From positions 1 to 53,034 of the forward strand of contig CATQIJ010000017.1 in the NCBI GenBank assembly GCA_958296345.1: 53,034 nt of DNA, in the 5' to 3' direction. A program made the translations under genes and the position numbers. Below the pieces are notes generated by a model. It was not told the origin of the DNA. It ran no database searches and saw only the letters and a list, made by a program, of their open reading frames with translations. Source of the DNA: an uncultured Rhizobiaceae bacterium (lineage in GTDB: Bacteria; Pseudomonadota; Alphaproteobacteria; Rhizobiales; Rhizobiaceae). Below are positions 21,293 to 30,650 of this stretch, piece by piece (the stretch's first letter is position 1; each line of letters opens with the position of its first letter).

Positions 21293-23009
21293 CTACGCAC
21301 CTTGAGGGCGTCTTGCAGGTCTTTTATTCTTATTTGACTTGCTAAGAGGCTTTTGCGCGCCTGATTTTGCACCGCCTCTGGTTTTATTACTTGTATGAGC
21401 GCCTGAAGTGCCAGCTTTGCCCTTCCAGGATTTTTGCCCTGGTTTTGCTTTATTGCGGTTTCCCTGATTTGCACCTGTTGAGTCTGATCTTTGGCTTGAT
21501 GCATTAGTGCCGTCACGGTTTGGTCTGCGGTTGCTGCGTTGTGGGCTATCCCCCTCAGCACGGCCTTCTGAACGAGGACCTCTACGTGATGAACTGTTTT
21601 TGTTGTTACTAAAGCGACCTTCACCAGAGGCATTGCGATGTTCCTGGCGGTTTGTATCGCTTGTTCTTTCTTTGCGTCTTTGCTCTTTAGCGTCGTATTC
21701 AGAAACGCTTGTCTGTTTGTTTTTAAATTTCTTAGGTTTAGCTGAGCTGTTAGAGTTACCATTGCTTCTGCTATCGCCGCCACGACCTCTGTGGCCTGAT
21801 GCTCTACGACCACCGCCACCTGCAGGTTTGCCGTTACGACCACGCGAGTTTGAACTTGCTTTTTTACCGACAAATCCTTCAGGCTCTTCACCGCTCTCTA
21901 CGCGAATTGAAATCGACATTAGTCGTTCAATTTGCTTTAGTAGATGAAATTCATTCGGTGCACAAAATGCAATGGCTTTACCTTCAGCACCTGCACGCGC
22001 TGTTCTACCAATACGGTGAACGTAATTTTCAGGTACTTCTGGTAAGTTGAAGTTGTAAACATGGCTAACAGCTGGAATATCAATCCCACGAGCAGCAACA
22101 TCTGTTGCCACAAGAATATCAATGTCGCGCTTTTAAAAGCTCGTAATGCTCGGTCACGTTGGCCTTGGGCTTTTATTACCGTGAATACTGTCTGCTTTAA
22201 AACCACAATCGACTAGATGTTTCATCAGTTTTTCCGCACCGTGTTTCGTACGGGCGAATACAAGTGAAAGATCATCGCGGCGTTCAATCAAACAATCTTT
22301 AAGTAGGTTTGTTTTATCGCGGGCTAATACGTGGTGTACGCACTGCTCAATTTTATCGGCAGCTTTACCAGGAGGTGCAACTTGCACGCGTACTGGGTCA
22401 TTCAAAAAATGCCTTTGATAGGTCTTCCACTTGTTTTGGCATGGTTGCAGAAAACAGCATTGTTTGGCGTGGTGTGCCGAGCATTTTTGAAATTTGACGA
22501 AGAGAATGAATGAAACCAAGGTCAAGCATTTGGTCTGCTTCATCAAGTACCAAAAAGGTTGCTGTATCTAGATAAAGTGCTTTGCGGTCTGCTAAATCCA
22601 GAAGGCGACCTGGTGTAGCAACCAGAATGTCTGTGCCTCTAGCAAGCGCTTGAGCTTGTTTGTTAATTGATTGTCCACCGATAACAACATTCACCCAAAT
22701 TGGTGTCTTTTTGACGTATTGGCGAAGGTTATCAGCGATTTGGTTTACCAATTCGCGGGTAGGGGCGAGGATAAGTGCGCGAACGCCTTTTGGTTTTGGT
22801 CTGATTTCTTCTTGCATCAACTTGTGTACGAGCGGCAATCCGAAGGCCGCAGTTTTGCCTGTACCTGTTTGTGCAAGGCCCATGACATCATGGCCTTCCA
22901 TGACGAGTGGAATAGCTTGCTCCTGAATTGGAGTAGGGGTTTCGTACCCAACAGCTGTAATTGATTCAAGAAGCTTTGGCGTTAAGCCAAGGTCTGTAAA
23001 ATTAGTCAA
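21293..23009 (-). CDS. DEAD-box ATP-dependent RNA helicase (RhlE/DeaD-like), three indels
   Basis: The start at 23009 gives [22 protein letters not shown] with the Q motif ([10 protein letters not shown]). Then follow Walker [35 protein letters not shown], and the helicase C motifs [10 protein letters not shown] and [10 protein letters not shown]. The C-terminal 180 residues are a basic, Gly/Arg/Ser/Asn-rich tail typical of RhlE-type helicases that act in ribosome biogenesis or RNA decay at low temperature. Shifts near 22405 (extra T in a T-run, minus strand), about 22165 (extra C) and 22128 (missing G) split the frame. With them corrected the protein has about 570 residues and all motifs. 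Confidence 0.9.
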
Positions 23010-23343
23010 AATAATATTCTTTCTTGAAAATGCATAGCGCGGATAGCGTTAGCACTTCATAAGTCACAACACAGCCACGATGTGGATGCCATCGGTAGCA
23101 TGTTATAGCGGTTGCGATTAAACTCTCGTCTTGAACTGAATTGTTTTTTGACCGGCTAATCGTCAGATCCCCGCGTGAAATGGAAACTTAGATAATTCAA
23201 CATTGCTTTTTGCAAATGTTGCTTGCCGTACCTTGTGCTTATCAATATTTGCCCATCTAGGGTTTTGCACATGCTGCTCACGCGGCAGCGGTCGGAATAA
23301 TGGGTGTATCTGCCTGATTGACGTTAAAGTCAAGTAGTCATTG
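23010..23343. other. Gap between helicase and rluD, possible minus-strand coding relic
   Basis: No gene with a convincing start is present. On the minus strand, 23163-23340 reads open with a protein-like composition (HPLFRPLPREQ, NPRWANIDKHKVRQATFAKS), ending at a TGA. It is in a different frame from rluD, which it overlaps upstream. I do not recognise the family. It could be a short gene from a TTG start or a remnant. Confidence 0.3.
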
Positions 23344-24363
23344 CTATTTGAATGAACGCAAAAGAATATCAAAATCTTTGGGGAGCGGCGCTTCAAATTT
23401 TATGTGTTCTTTTGTAACGGGATGCTCAAACCCTAAGAGTGCGGCATGAAGTGCTTGGCGTTTAAAGTTTTCTACGACTGTTTTTGCCTCGTCAGGAAGT
23501 GTATTTTCCTTGGTTTGGAAATGCTTCCCATAATCTTGGTCTCCGACCAATGGGTGGCCAATGTGGCTCATGTGTACTCTAATTTGGTGCGTTCGACCTG
23601 TTTCTAAGCGACATTCAACGAGCGAGCAAATTGGAAAGCCGTCTTCATCTATGCCGTATTCTGATTTTACCGTAAAATGGGTGATCGCTTCTTTAGCTTC
23701 TGTGTGGTCATCTTTTACAACAGCACGTTTTTTGCGGTTATGGGGTGAGCGAGCTAAGGGGGCATTGACGCTTCCTGTTAGTTTTTCAAATCTACCCCAC
23801 ACGAGTGCTAAATAATTACGTTCGAGAGGACCTGTTCGGCCATGGTCCATAAATTGGGCTGTTAGGCCTGAATGAGTTCGCTCATTTTTAGCTACTACTA
23901 AAAGGCCAGAAGTATCTTTATCTAACCGATGAACAATGCCAGGACGTCTTACGCCGCCAATGCCTGATAGCGTATCGCCGCAATGGTAGAGCAGGGCGTT
24001 GACCATTGTTCCAGTCCAATGACCAGGAGCTGGATGTACCACCATGCCTGCTGGTTTGTTTATAATCAGTAAGTGGTCGTCTTCATGATAAATTTCAAGC
24101 GGTATGTTTTCAGGTTCAGGCGTTGCTTCCTCTGGTTCTGGTACATCCATGATGACTCTATCACCAAGCTTCAAACGCTGGTTTGGTTTTTTGATTTCTT
24201 TGCCGTTTACGGTAACGCCACCATGTTTGATAATTTCTGTAACGCGGGAGCGTGAGACGTAGCTGGGCATAAAAGAAGCAATAAATGCATCTATTCTTGT
24301 GTCTATATGCTCTTCTTGGGCAATCAAGGCTTCCCCTTTGGCGTTCTCTTCGCTAACAGTCAT
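23344..24363 (-). CDS. rluD: Ribosomal large subunit pseudouridine synthase RluD
   Basis: This 339-residue protein has an N-terminal S4 RNA-binding domain (SRVTEIIKHGGVTVNG, about residues 37-75) and the pseudouridine synthase core. The catalytic aspartate is in GIVHRLDKDTSGLLVVAK, followed by ALVWGRF and GRTHQIRVHMSHIGHPLVGD. The RluD group modifies 23S rRNA helix 69. It is divergent from the membrane-protein gene at 24390, with only 26 bases between the starts. The frame is intact. Confidence 0.94.
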   Translation of the reverse strand: MTVSEENAKGEALIAQEEHIDTRIDAFIASFMPSYVSRSRVTEIIKHGGVTVNGKEIKKPNQRLKLGDRVIMDVPEPEEATPEPENIPLEIYHEDDHLLIINKPAGMVVHPAPGHWTGTMVNALLYHCGDTLSGIGGVRRPGIVHRLDKDTSGLLVVAKNERTHSGLTAQFMDHGRTGPLERNYLALVWGRFEKLTGSVNAPLARSPHNRKKRAVVKDDHTEAKEAITHFTVKSEYGIDEDGFPICSLVECRLETGRTHQIRVHMSHIGHPLVGDQDYGKHFQTKENTLPDEAKTVVENFKRQALHAALLGFEHPVTKEHIKFEAPLPKDFDILLRSFK

Positions 24364-24389
24364 TTGAAACTCCGCCTTGAGGGATAAAA

Positions 24390-24776
24390 ATGGAAAATAA
24401 GATAAATGAAGATGAACCCCTAGATCCAGTCATGGAAAAAGTACGCGTTAAGATGGTTCGCTTGCTGGGTATTTCAATTGGTCTCATGTTGCTTGCGCTT
24501 ATTACTGTTCTTGGAGCTGTTGTCTATAAAATTAGTCAAGGTTCTCAAGAAGCTGAGGGTGAAAGCGAGGTTAATCAATCTACGTCTTCAGAAAAAAGTA
24601 TTTTGCCATTCTTAGAAAATCTTGAGGTTGATCTGCCAGAAGGTGCAAGAGTTGTTTCTTCCAGTCTTTCAAACAACAATATCATGTTAGACTTGCGTAT
24701 GGTGGATGGTGGTCGTCAATTTTGGATTTTAGATTTAAGCTCTGGCAAAATCATTAGCCGCATAACGTCCAAATAA
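24390..24776 (+). CDS. Small single-span membrane protein, conserved beside rluD, function unknown
   Basis: This 128-residue protein has an acidic N-terminus, one membrane helix (about 28-50, LLGISIGLMLLALITVLGAVVY), an acidic linker, and a C-terminal domain with EVDLPEGARVVSSSLSNNNI and a terminal FWILDLSSGKIISRI. The topology suggests a periplasmic C-terminal domain. Divergent placement next to rluD is seen in other rhizobia as far as I recall. There are no catalytic motifs. Its stop abuts the stop of the convergent coiled-coil gene with no gap. Confidence 0.65.
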   Translation: MENKINEDEPLDPVMEKVRVKMVRLLGISIGLMLLALITVLGAVVYKISQGSQEAEGESEVNQSTSSEKSILPFLENLEVDLPEGARVVSSSLSNNNIMLDLRMVDGGRQFWILDLSSGKIISRITSK

Positions 24777-26018
24777 TTAAGAATTTGCAGCTTTTTGAAT
24801 CGCACGTATTCGCTCTGCCAAAGAAATTGTACTAGATTCTTGTGCATCGTTTTTTTGTGCGCTTGCTTTCCTTGGTGGTTTTTCTGATTTGATGATTTTA
24901 TGAATTGGTGAGGATTTTCCTTCAACTTGCGCTGTCATCGCCGTGATTTGAGCTGCCATATCGTTGATACGTTCACGCAAGACTGCATTATCTTGGCGTT
25001 CGTTCGACCAATTACTATTTGCATTAGCTGATAGTAAATTGAGTTTGTCTTTTAGGTCATCTCGTTCTTTTTCGATATCTTTGACATTACGAATCTTATC
25101 TTCCATTTCAGCATTGATGCTTTGCATTGCCGCTTGAATATTCTCATTTGAGGCATCTTCTAGAAGTGCTTTCGTTTGTATGGTTTGTTTTGCAAGCTTT
25201 GCCTCAAGTTCTACGATCTTGGATTTTTCGTTAATAAGCTGTTCGTTCAAGTCCATAATGTTTGAACTATCTTCTCTATTGGATTGTCTTGAGCTGTTCA
25301 AATCACGCTCGCGAGATTCAAGCTTTTCAATTGCTTCTCGAGCTTTATCTTGGGCTTGTTTTGTGCGCTCTTTTTCAGATTCTAATTGTTCTTGGGTATT
25401 AGCTAATTCTAGGCCAATTTCTTTGTATTTTTCTAAGCTTTCGTCATTTCCAACATCTGTACCTGTTAGCGTGTTTGTTAAGCTTGCAATCTTTGAATTT
25501 TTAGCAATGATCTCGATGTTTTTTCCATCGAGTTCTTGTTGATTACCAGATAACTCTAAGCGCATGTTGCTTAATTCTTCAGATGTTTTGGCAAATTGAA
25601 TTTCTAATTTTGCCTGTTTTGCAGTGGCATCTTCAAGTTGAGCTTCGCGGGAAGCTAGTGTTGCCCTTAAATCACTTGCCTTGGCATCAAGGTCATTGAT
25701 TGCGCCTAAGCGATCTTTCATATCTGAATCATATTTTGCAGATTGATCACGTTTTTTGTTTATTTCGATAAGCTGAGTAGAAGCTTTTTCGCGCAACTCA
25801 TCAATGCTCATTTCTAGTCGTCTAGTGCTCATTGCAAATTCAGCACGTAATTGATCTTTGTCGGCTTGGATTTCGTTGATTGATAATGGAACAGAGCTCT
25901 CAATTTTTTGACGCGTTAATTTAACCGCGCGGTTCCAAATTACGGGGGAGATCATTAGAGCAAGTAAGCCTGCTACAAAAAAACCAAGCACAAAGTAAAG
26001 AATAACTTCAAGAACCAT
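24777..26018 (-). CDS. Membrane-anchored long coiled-coil protein
   Basis: This 413-residue protein has an N-terminal membrane helix (residues 4-27, VILYFVLGFFVAGLLALMISP). It is followed by about 330 residues of Glu/Lys/Leu/Gln-rich heptads that are almost continuous coiled coil, and a short basic C-terminus ending ISLAERIRAIQKAANS. The WNRAVKLTRQ motif just after the helix recurs in alphaproteobacterial homologues. A scaffold role at the inner membrane is plausible but not shown. The gene is intact. Confidence 0.65.
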   Translation of the reverse strand: MVLEVILYFVLGFFVAGLLALMISPVIWNRAVKLTRQKIESSVPLSINEIQADKDQLRAEFAMSTRRLEMSIDELREKASTQLIEINKKRDQSAKYDSDMKDRLGAINDLDAKASDLRATLASREAQLEDATAKQAKLEIQFAKTSEELSNMRLELSGNQQELDGKNIEIIAKNSKIASLTNTLTGTDVGNDESLEKYKEIGLELANTQEQLESEKERTKQAQDKAREAIEKLESRERDLNSSRQSNREDSSNIMDLNEQLINEKSKIVELEAKLAKQTIQTKALLEDASNENIQAAMQSINAEMEDKIRNVKDIEKERDDLKDKLNLLSANANSNWSNERQDNAVLRERINDMAAQITAMTAQVEGKSSPIHKIIKSEKPPRKASAQKNDAQESSTISLAERIRAIQKAANS

Positions 26019-26163
26019 TGAGAATCCAACGCTACATATTCAAACAGCTTGGTGAATTCCTTGCTGTATATAGATTTTATCATTTTCGCATGGGAATGTG
26101 AGAAATGCTAATTAAAGAATTTGTTAAGGTTAATTGATGGCAACGTTGTGACAATTACGCAAT

Positions 26164-26189
26164 AAAAAAGACGCATGAATGCGCCTTTT
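26164..26189 (-). terminator. Terminator after the EipA gene
   Basis: AAAAGACGCAT and ATGCGCCTTTT form an 11-bp stem with one mismatch and a short GA loop, 23 bases beyond the gene's stop. A/T flanks allow use on either strand. Confidence 0.75.
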
Positions 26190-26211
26190 AATAATTGTAT
26201 TTTCGTATTGT

Positions 26212-26817
26212 TTAAAAGGGATTGATACGCGGTGTTCTACGAAGTTTTAAGTACCCAATATTGACTCCAAGACGTGCACCAACACCTGTTCTGATAGGCA
26301 CTAAATGGACGCCCTTACGTGTTAAAGCAGTAACACCAACACCGCCAACCACATAAGCAGCGCCTGTTACACCAGCATAGCGCTTATATAGTGTATCAAC
26401 ATCAGGTAGGTGATAAACTAGCATCATTGTACGATTGCCGTCAGCGCCATAGTCCCAACCGACAGATGGGCCTTGCCAGAAGACCTTATGATCGCCCGCA
26501 TTCTTTGTGTAAAGAAATCCTTCGCCGTAACGTAGTCCACCGATGAAAGCGCCACTGGCTTCTTCGCCTAATATATATCCATTTGGTTGACCATATTTAG
26601 AAAACGCTTTTTCAAAAGCGGCTGCTAAGTTTCCTGATGTCGCTCCAAAAAATTTATGCCCAGCATTGATAACTTCCTGATTAGAATAGTGGGAGCTGCT
26701 TTGTGCTTGTGCTGTTGTGTTAGTTGCTAAAAAAGTAAGTGATAGCAACATAGTTAGTAAAAGCGCATTTAGAATATGGCTAAATAAGCCAAATGTTGCG
26801 TTCTTTACGTGTTCCAT
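26212..26817 (-). CDS. eipA: Envelope integrity protein EipA-like (DUF1134)
   Basis: This 201-residue protein has an N-terminal signal segment (about residues 1-38, ending TAQAQ). The DUF1134 body has HKFFGATSGNLAAAFEKAFSKYGQPNGYILGEEASGAF, GLRYGEGFLYTK, WQGPSVGWDYGADGNRTMMLVY and YVVGGVGVTALTR. EipA is a periplasmic protein of Brucella and other Alphaproteobacteria that is needed for envelope integrity and for normal cell division in some species. It stands alone with its own terminator. Confidence 0.88.
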   Translation of the reverse strand: MEHVKNATFGLFSHILNALLLTMLLSLTFLATNTTAQAQSSSHYSNQEVINAGHKFFGATSGNLAAAFEKAFSKYGQPNGYILGEEASGAFIGGLRYGEGFLYTKNAGDHKVFWQGPSVGWDYGADGNRTMMLVYHLPDVDTLYKRYAGVTGAAYVVGGVGVTALTRKGVHLVPIRTGVGARLGVNIGYLKLRRTPRINPF

Positions 26818-27089
26818 GACTTTTCCTTGGCTCTTGAATTTGTTTATTGCCGATAGCTTGTCTTTTATTATTAACGAAAACCTTTTCCGAAAGGTGAATC
26901 AATCATGATCTTTTCGTGGCAATTTTAATTAATCGTTGTTGAAATACTTAGAAATCTCAATTTCATTTAGTGATTTTTATTTTTGTAGCAAAATACTGTT
27001 AATCTATTTCATGCTAATAAAAGCTGATTCGTTATGAGTGGTTCATAACAAAATGATTTTTAAGAATAATACTTCACGAGGTCTTACAG

Positions 27090-27734
27090 ATGCAAAAATT
27101 ACCTGAACTGGCCGGAATGGATTTGGCAGCACTACTTTGTTCTAGAGTTTGTCATGATGTGATCTCTCCAGTTGGTGCAATCGCAAATGGTATAGAGTTA
27201 CTCGATGAGGGGACAGATGAAGAAACTGCAGAAATTGCGATGGATCTTATTAGGTCATCTGCCAAGAATGCTTCTGCAAGACTTCAATATGCTCGTATTG
27301 CTTTTGGAGCGGCTGGCTCTGCGGGTGCGCATATCGATACAGGTGATGCGGAAAGTGTTGCACGAGCTTTCTTTGATAATGAAAAGAAAACCGACATTGA
27401 ATGGCATGGCGAACGTGCTTTGATGGCGAAAAATCAAGTTAAGCTCTTGCTTAATCTTGTTTTAATTGGCCTTTCCGCTATTCCGCGCGGTGGGGTAGTG
27501 AAAGTGGAAATTGAAGATCCTAATGGTTCTCCTAAGTTTCGAGTAACATCAAGCGGTGTTAAAGGGCGTGTACCACCTGCATTCCTTGATTTACTAAATG
27601 GCACTTTTGAGGAAGACCTTGATGCCCATGCTATTCAGCCTGTTTACACACTTCAACTTGCGGAGGTTTCTAAAATGGATGTTACTGCACGCCTTGAAGG
27701 TGAAGTAGTGGTGTTTGAGGCGCATATTGCGTAA
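27090..27734 (+). CDS. chpT: Histidine phosphotransferase ChpT
   Basis: This 214-residue protein has the dimerisation/histidine helix LLCSRVCHDVISPVGAIANGIELL, with the phospho-accepting His at residue 22, a second helix of the DHp-like hairpin, and a degenerate ATPase-like domain (FRVTSSGVKGRVP) that lacks nucleotide-binding motifs. ChpT relays phosphate from the CckA kinase to CtrA and CpdR. It stands 1.3 kb from ctrA, convergent with it, with a response regulator between. The gene is intact. Confidence 0.93.
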   Translation: MQKLPELAGMDLAALLCSRVCHDVISPVGAIANGIELLDEGTDEETAEIAMDLIRSSAKNASARLQYARIAFGAAGSAGAHIDTGDAESVARAFFDNEKKTDIEWHGERALMAKNQVKLLLNLVLIGLSAIPRGGVVKVEIEDPNGSPKFRVTSSGVKGRVPPAFLDLLNGTFEEDLDAHAIQPVYTLQLAEVSKMDVTARLEGEVVVFEAHIA

Positions 27735-27888
27735 TTTGGCGGTTTGGCGTTAATCAAAAAATAACTGTAATTTGAATAAACACAGTTTATGCCTCTTATT
27801 TTTATTTTGAGGCCTCTCCATTAGTTTCTTTTTAAACATGACTTGATAGTCTTTGAGTAACTTTTAAAAAATGCTTTGGAGTTAAGGC

Positions 27889-28281
27889 ATGAAAATTTTT
27901 CTGCTAGTTGATGATTCACCTGTGATCCGGAAGGTTGCAAACCGTATTTTATCGGATATGGGCTTTGTAGTCGTAGAGGCTGCTGATGGTTTTGAGGCGC
28001 TTGAAAAATGCCGTTATAATATGCCTGATGCGATTTTGATCGATTGGGATACTCCAAACATGACTGGTAATGAGTTTCTTGAACAGTTTTTTATGATTGA
28101 TGGCTCTAAGGGTACGCGCATTATTTATTGTACTAGTGAAATCATGGTGCCTGAGATGACGAAAGCAAAACGTGCTGGTGCTAATGCCTTCATGATGAAG
28201 CCATTTAACCGAACGATTCTCCAAACTAAACTTAAGGAGGCTGGTATTGATATCAGAAATACAACTACTGCTGCTGCGTAG
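27889..28281 (+). CDS. Single-domain CheY-like response regulator
   Basis: This 130-residue receiver domain has the acidic pair D8-D9, the phospho-acceptor D52 (ILIDWDTPNMTG), the switch residue in IIYCTSE and the conserved Lys in FMMKPF. It has no output domain. It follows chpT by 154 bases, in the position where rhizobia carry a receiver between chpT and ctrA. Its sequence does not look like CpdR or DivK proper. A phosphate shuttle or sink linked to the ChpT pathway is a reasonable guess. The tail after residue 120 is poor in conservation. Confidence 0.85.
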   Translation: MKIFLLVDDSPVIRKVANRILSDMGFVVVEAADGFEALEKCRYNMPDAILIDWDTPNMTGNEFLEQFFMIDGSKGTRIIYCTSEIMVPEMTKAKRAGANAFMMKPFNRTILQTKLKEAGIDIRNTTTAAA

Positions 28282-28299
28282 TTTTTAAATTTATGTATT

Positions 28300-28328
28300 A
28301 AAAAAACCCGCTAAAAGCGGGTTTTTTT
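28300..28328. terminator. Bidirectional terminator between the response regulator and ctrA
   Basis: AAAAAACCCGCT and AGCGGGTTTTTT make a very strong symmetric hairpin with a 4-base loop, flanked by A and T runs. It lies between convergent genes and can serve both. Confidence 0.93.
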
Positions 28329-28352
28329 ATGTTTTACTTTTGACTGTAAAGA

Positions 28353-29054
28353 TTATGCAGTTTCTAGAAGCTCTACACTATCTGGCTCACGTAGTACGTA
28401 ACCACGACCCCAAACAGTTTCGATGTAATTAAGTCCATCTGCTGCTGCTGCAAGTTTCTTGCGCAATTTACAGATAAATACATCGATGATTTTAAGTTCT
28501 GGTTCGTCCATGCCGCCATATAGGTGATTAAGGAACATTTCTTTTGTAAGCGTTGTTCCCTTACGAAGTGAAAGAAGCTCAAGCATTTGATATTCTTTAC
28601 CTGTTAGGTGTACGCGTTGACCTGCAACTTCAACTGTTTTTGCATCCAGGTTAACAACCAGGTCACCAGTTGTGATAACTGATTGAGCGTGTCCTTTAGA
28701 ACGACGAACAATTGCATGAATACGAGCAACAAGCTCATCTTTATGGAATGGCTTAGTCATATAATCGTCTGCACCAAAACCAAGCCCGCGAACTTTATCT
28801 TCAATGCCAGCAAGGCCTGAAAGAATAAGAATTGGCGTCTTAATTTTTGAAAGTCTTAGTGTGCGTAGAACTTCGTAACCAGACATGTCTGGTAGATTAA
28901 GGTCTAGCAATATAATGTCATAGTCGTAGAGTTTGCCGAGATCGACACCTTCTTCCCCAAGATCAGTTGTGTAGACATTAAAGCTCTCTGACTTAAGCAT
29001 CAACTCGATGCTTTGGGCCGTAGCGCTGTCGTCTTCAATAAGCAATACTCGCAT
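28353..29054 (-). CDS. ctrA: Cell-cycle master regulator CtrA
   Basis: This 233-residue OmpR-class regulator starts [20 protein letters not shown], with phospho-acceptor D51 ([15 protein letters not shown]) and Lys in [10 protein letters not shown]. Its winged-helix domain has the near-invariant [37 protein letters not shown] and [11 protein letters not shown]. CtrA controls replication initiation, division, flagellar and other cell-cycle genes. It ends in ETA rather than the AA degron of Caulobacter. Two TTAACCAT half-sites and GANTC sites lie upstream, which suggests autoregulation and methylation control. Confidence 0.98.
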   Translation of the reverse strand: MRVLLIEDDSATAQSIELMLKSESFNVYTTDLGEEGVDLGKLYDYDIILLDLNLPDMSGYEVLRTLRLSKIKTPILILSGLAGIEDKVRGLGFGADDYMTKPFHKDELVARIHAIVRRSKGHAQSVITTGDLVVNLDAKTVEVAGQRVHLTGKEYQMLELLSLRKGTTLTKEMFLNHLYGGMDEPELKIIDVFICKLRKKLAAAADGLNYIETVWGRGYVLREPDSVELLETA

Positions 29055-29086
29055 CTTTTTCCCCTTTTGCCGCTAAGCAATTGTCT

Positions 29087-29377
29087 GAATCTGGCTGCCT
29101 CGTACAACTTCGATTCGACTATGGTTAATAATTAATAACCACATGCTCGTACATAATGGTTAACAAATTGTAATTCTTAAGCGCAACCCTATAAAAATGG
29201 CTTAAAAAAGTGGTGTAAAACGCTGATTTACAACGATTTACGGTATTTACTTAGGTTAACAAGTCGTCTCCAAAGGGTAAATTTTGCGAATCACCCGACT
29301 TTTTGACTACAAGTTTACTAAAGGTAACGGTGTAGTTTACTTACCCTTAAGAACCTTGGGCTATAATTAACAAGTCG
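29087..29377 (-). promoter_or_regulatory. ctrA upstream control region: CtrA half-sites, GANTC sites, repeated TTAACAAGTCG
   Basis: On the minus strand TTAACCAT (a CtrA half-site) occurs at 29121-29128 and 29156-29163. GANTC sites for the CcrM methylase lie at 29087-29091, 29112-29116 and 29288-29292, one of them five bases from the first CtrA site. The 11-mer TTAACAAGTCG is repeated exactly on the plus strand at 29256-29266 and 29367-29377, nearer the divergent fliJ. The 491-base gap between ctrA and fliJ holds no gene. Site functions are inferred from known motifs. Confidence 0.65.
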
Positions 29378-29545
29378 GGTAAACGATTAGTTAACGTAAT
29401 TGCAATTTCTTATTAATAATTGCGATTTTGTTAATTTTTTGACCCTGATGGTCTGGTGCGTATTGCCAGATCGGCATTTTTGCCAAATTGTAAGACATAG
29501 AAGAACGTCAGTTTGATGTTCTTTGCGGTTCAAGGAGTATTGAGT

Positions 29546-29938
29546 ATGAAATCGCGTGATAACCTTCTTCGCTTGAAACATTTTCAAGTGGAAGACAAAA
29601 CCCGTCAATTAGCACAAATTGACATGATGATTGCCGAATTTGAAAAAATGCATGGTGATCTTCAAGCCCAAATTAATATTGAAGAAGAAAAAGCGGGTAT
29701 CACTGATACCTCGCATTTTGCATATCCAACATTTGCAAAAGCGGCTCGAGCACGCCAAGAAAATCTTGATGGGTCTATTCGTGATCTTAAAGATAAACGG
29801 GTGAATGCAGAAGCAGCGCTTATGGAAGCGGATGAAGAACTTAAAAAGGCTCAAAAGCTAGAGCAACGTGACGGTGGAACGGGTATTCTCGAAGACACTG
29901 TTGATGACTTGGCCGAAAGCCGTGCAATGATTGGCTAA
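29546..29938 (+). CDS. fliJ: Flagellar export chaperone FliJ-like protein
   Basis: This protein has 130 residues from ATG 29546, chosen because AAGGAG lies 9 bases upstream; the frame opens further left at 29513. It is almost wholly helical and coiled coil, beginning MKSRDNLLRLKHFQVEDKTRQLAQIDMMIAEFEKM, with the pattern of the FliJ family found next to ctrA in rhizobia. FliJ binds the export gate and the ATPase FliI. Other flagellar genes are not in the window. It is divergent from ctrA across the control region, which suggests CtrA-dependent expression. Confidence 0.82.
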   Translation: MKSRDNLLRLKHFQVEDKTRQLAQIDMMIAEFEKMHGDLQAQINIEEEKAGITDTSHFAYPTFAKAARARQENLDGSIRDLKDKRVNAEAALMEADEELKKAQKLEQRDGGTGILEDTVDDLAESRAMIG

Positions 29939-30078
29939 CAAAGCCTTCATTGTTTTATTAATACTCCTTTTGTGCCCTGTGAATTTTTAAGTTCGTGGGG
30001 CACTTGGTTTACTTGCAAGCTTTTAGTTTTTAATTGACCGTGGTATCTGGCTTGATGATTTAAACAAGCGAGGAACCT

Positions 30079-30525
30079 ATGCACGCTTTTAGACCAGTTA
30101 TTTTATTGACTGCCAGCATATGCTTTGGGCTTGGAATATCCTTGCCATTGATGCAGTTTGAAAAACTGTATTTCTTTACAGAAACCCCTTCTTTGCTTTC
30201 TATTATAGCTGGTCTTTGGTCAGATGGGGAAATCTTGCTTTCAATTGTTGTTGTTGTATTTTCAATTTTATTCCCGATCATCAAATTATTTACAGCATTT
30301 CAAGCTATATTTTTAGGTGAGACAGCAAAAGGTTGGACAGCGGCTCTTGCTAAATGGTCGATGATGGATGTGCTCTTGGTAGCGATTGCAGTTTTTGCAG
30401 CAAAAACCAGCGGGCTTGCCAATGCAATTTCACAACCTGGGCTTTGGTTCTTTGCAATCTCTGCAATTGCAGTTGCTTGTTCTGTTGCTAAATTAAACCC
30501 TGAAGCGCAGATTACTTCAAAATAA
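30079..30525 (+). CDS. Paraquat-inducible protein A (PqiA) family membrane protein
   Basis: This 148-residue protein has about four hydrophobic helices, with KLYFFTETPSLLSII, FPIIKLFTAF and the signature KWSMMDVLLVAIAVFAAKTSG. It is the short, single-domain version of PqiA seen in Alphaproteobacteria. PqiA proteins are inner-membrane partners of MCE-type lipid transport in gammaproteobacteria. No MCE gene is near here. It follows fliJ by 140 bases. Confidence 0.85.
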   Translation: MHAFRPVILLTASICFGLGISLPLMQFEKLYFFTETPSLLSIIAGLWSDGEILLSIVVVVFSILFPIIKLFTAFQAIFLGETAKGWTAALAKWSMMDVLLVAIAVFAAKTSGLANAISQPGLWFFAISAIAVACSVAKLNPEAQITSK

Positions 30526-30535
30526 CAACAGCAAA

Positions 30536-30563
30536 AGACGGCTAACATTTCTGATAACCGTCT
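30536..30563 (+). terminator. Probable terminator after the pqiA-like gene
   Basis: AGACGG (30536-30541) pairs with CCGTCT (30558-30563), extended by TA pairs with one bulge, 11 bases after the stop. The following T content is weak. Confidence 0.5.
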
Positions 30564-30650
30564 AGTTTGATGTGCTCTTTATAAATCCCGTGCCTTATTT
30601 AAACGACCGGTTTATATGTTTCAGGTTTTACCCAAAACAAGACCCGTGTC

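Noticed and set aside
23163..23396. 77-codon minus-strand ORF overlapping the end of rluD
   Set aside because: Its first 20 codons are a shadow of rluD. The remainder looks coding-like but has no good start or known family, so it is mentioned only in the gap entry.
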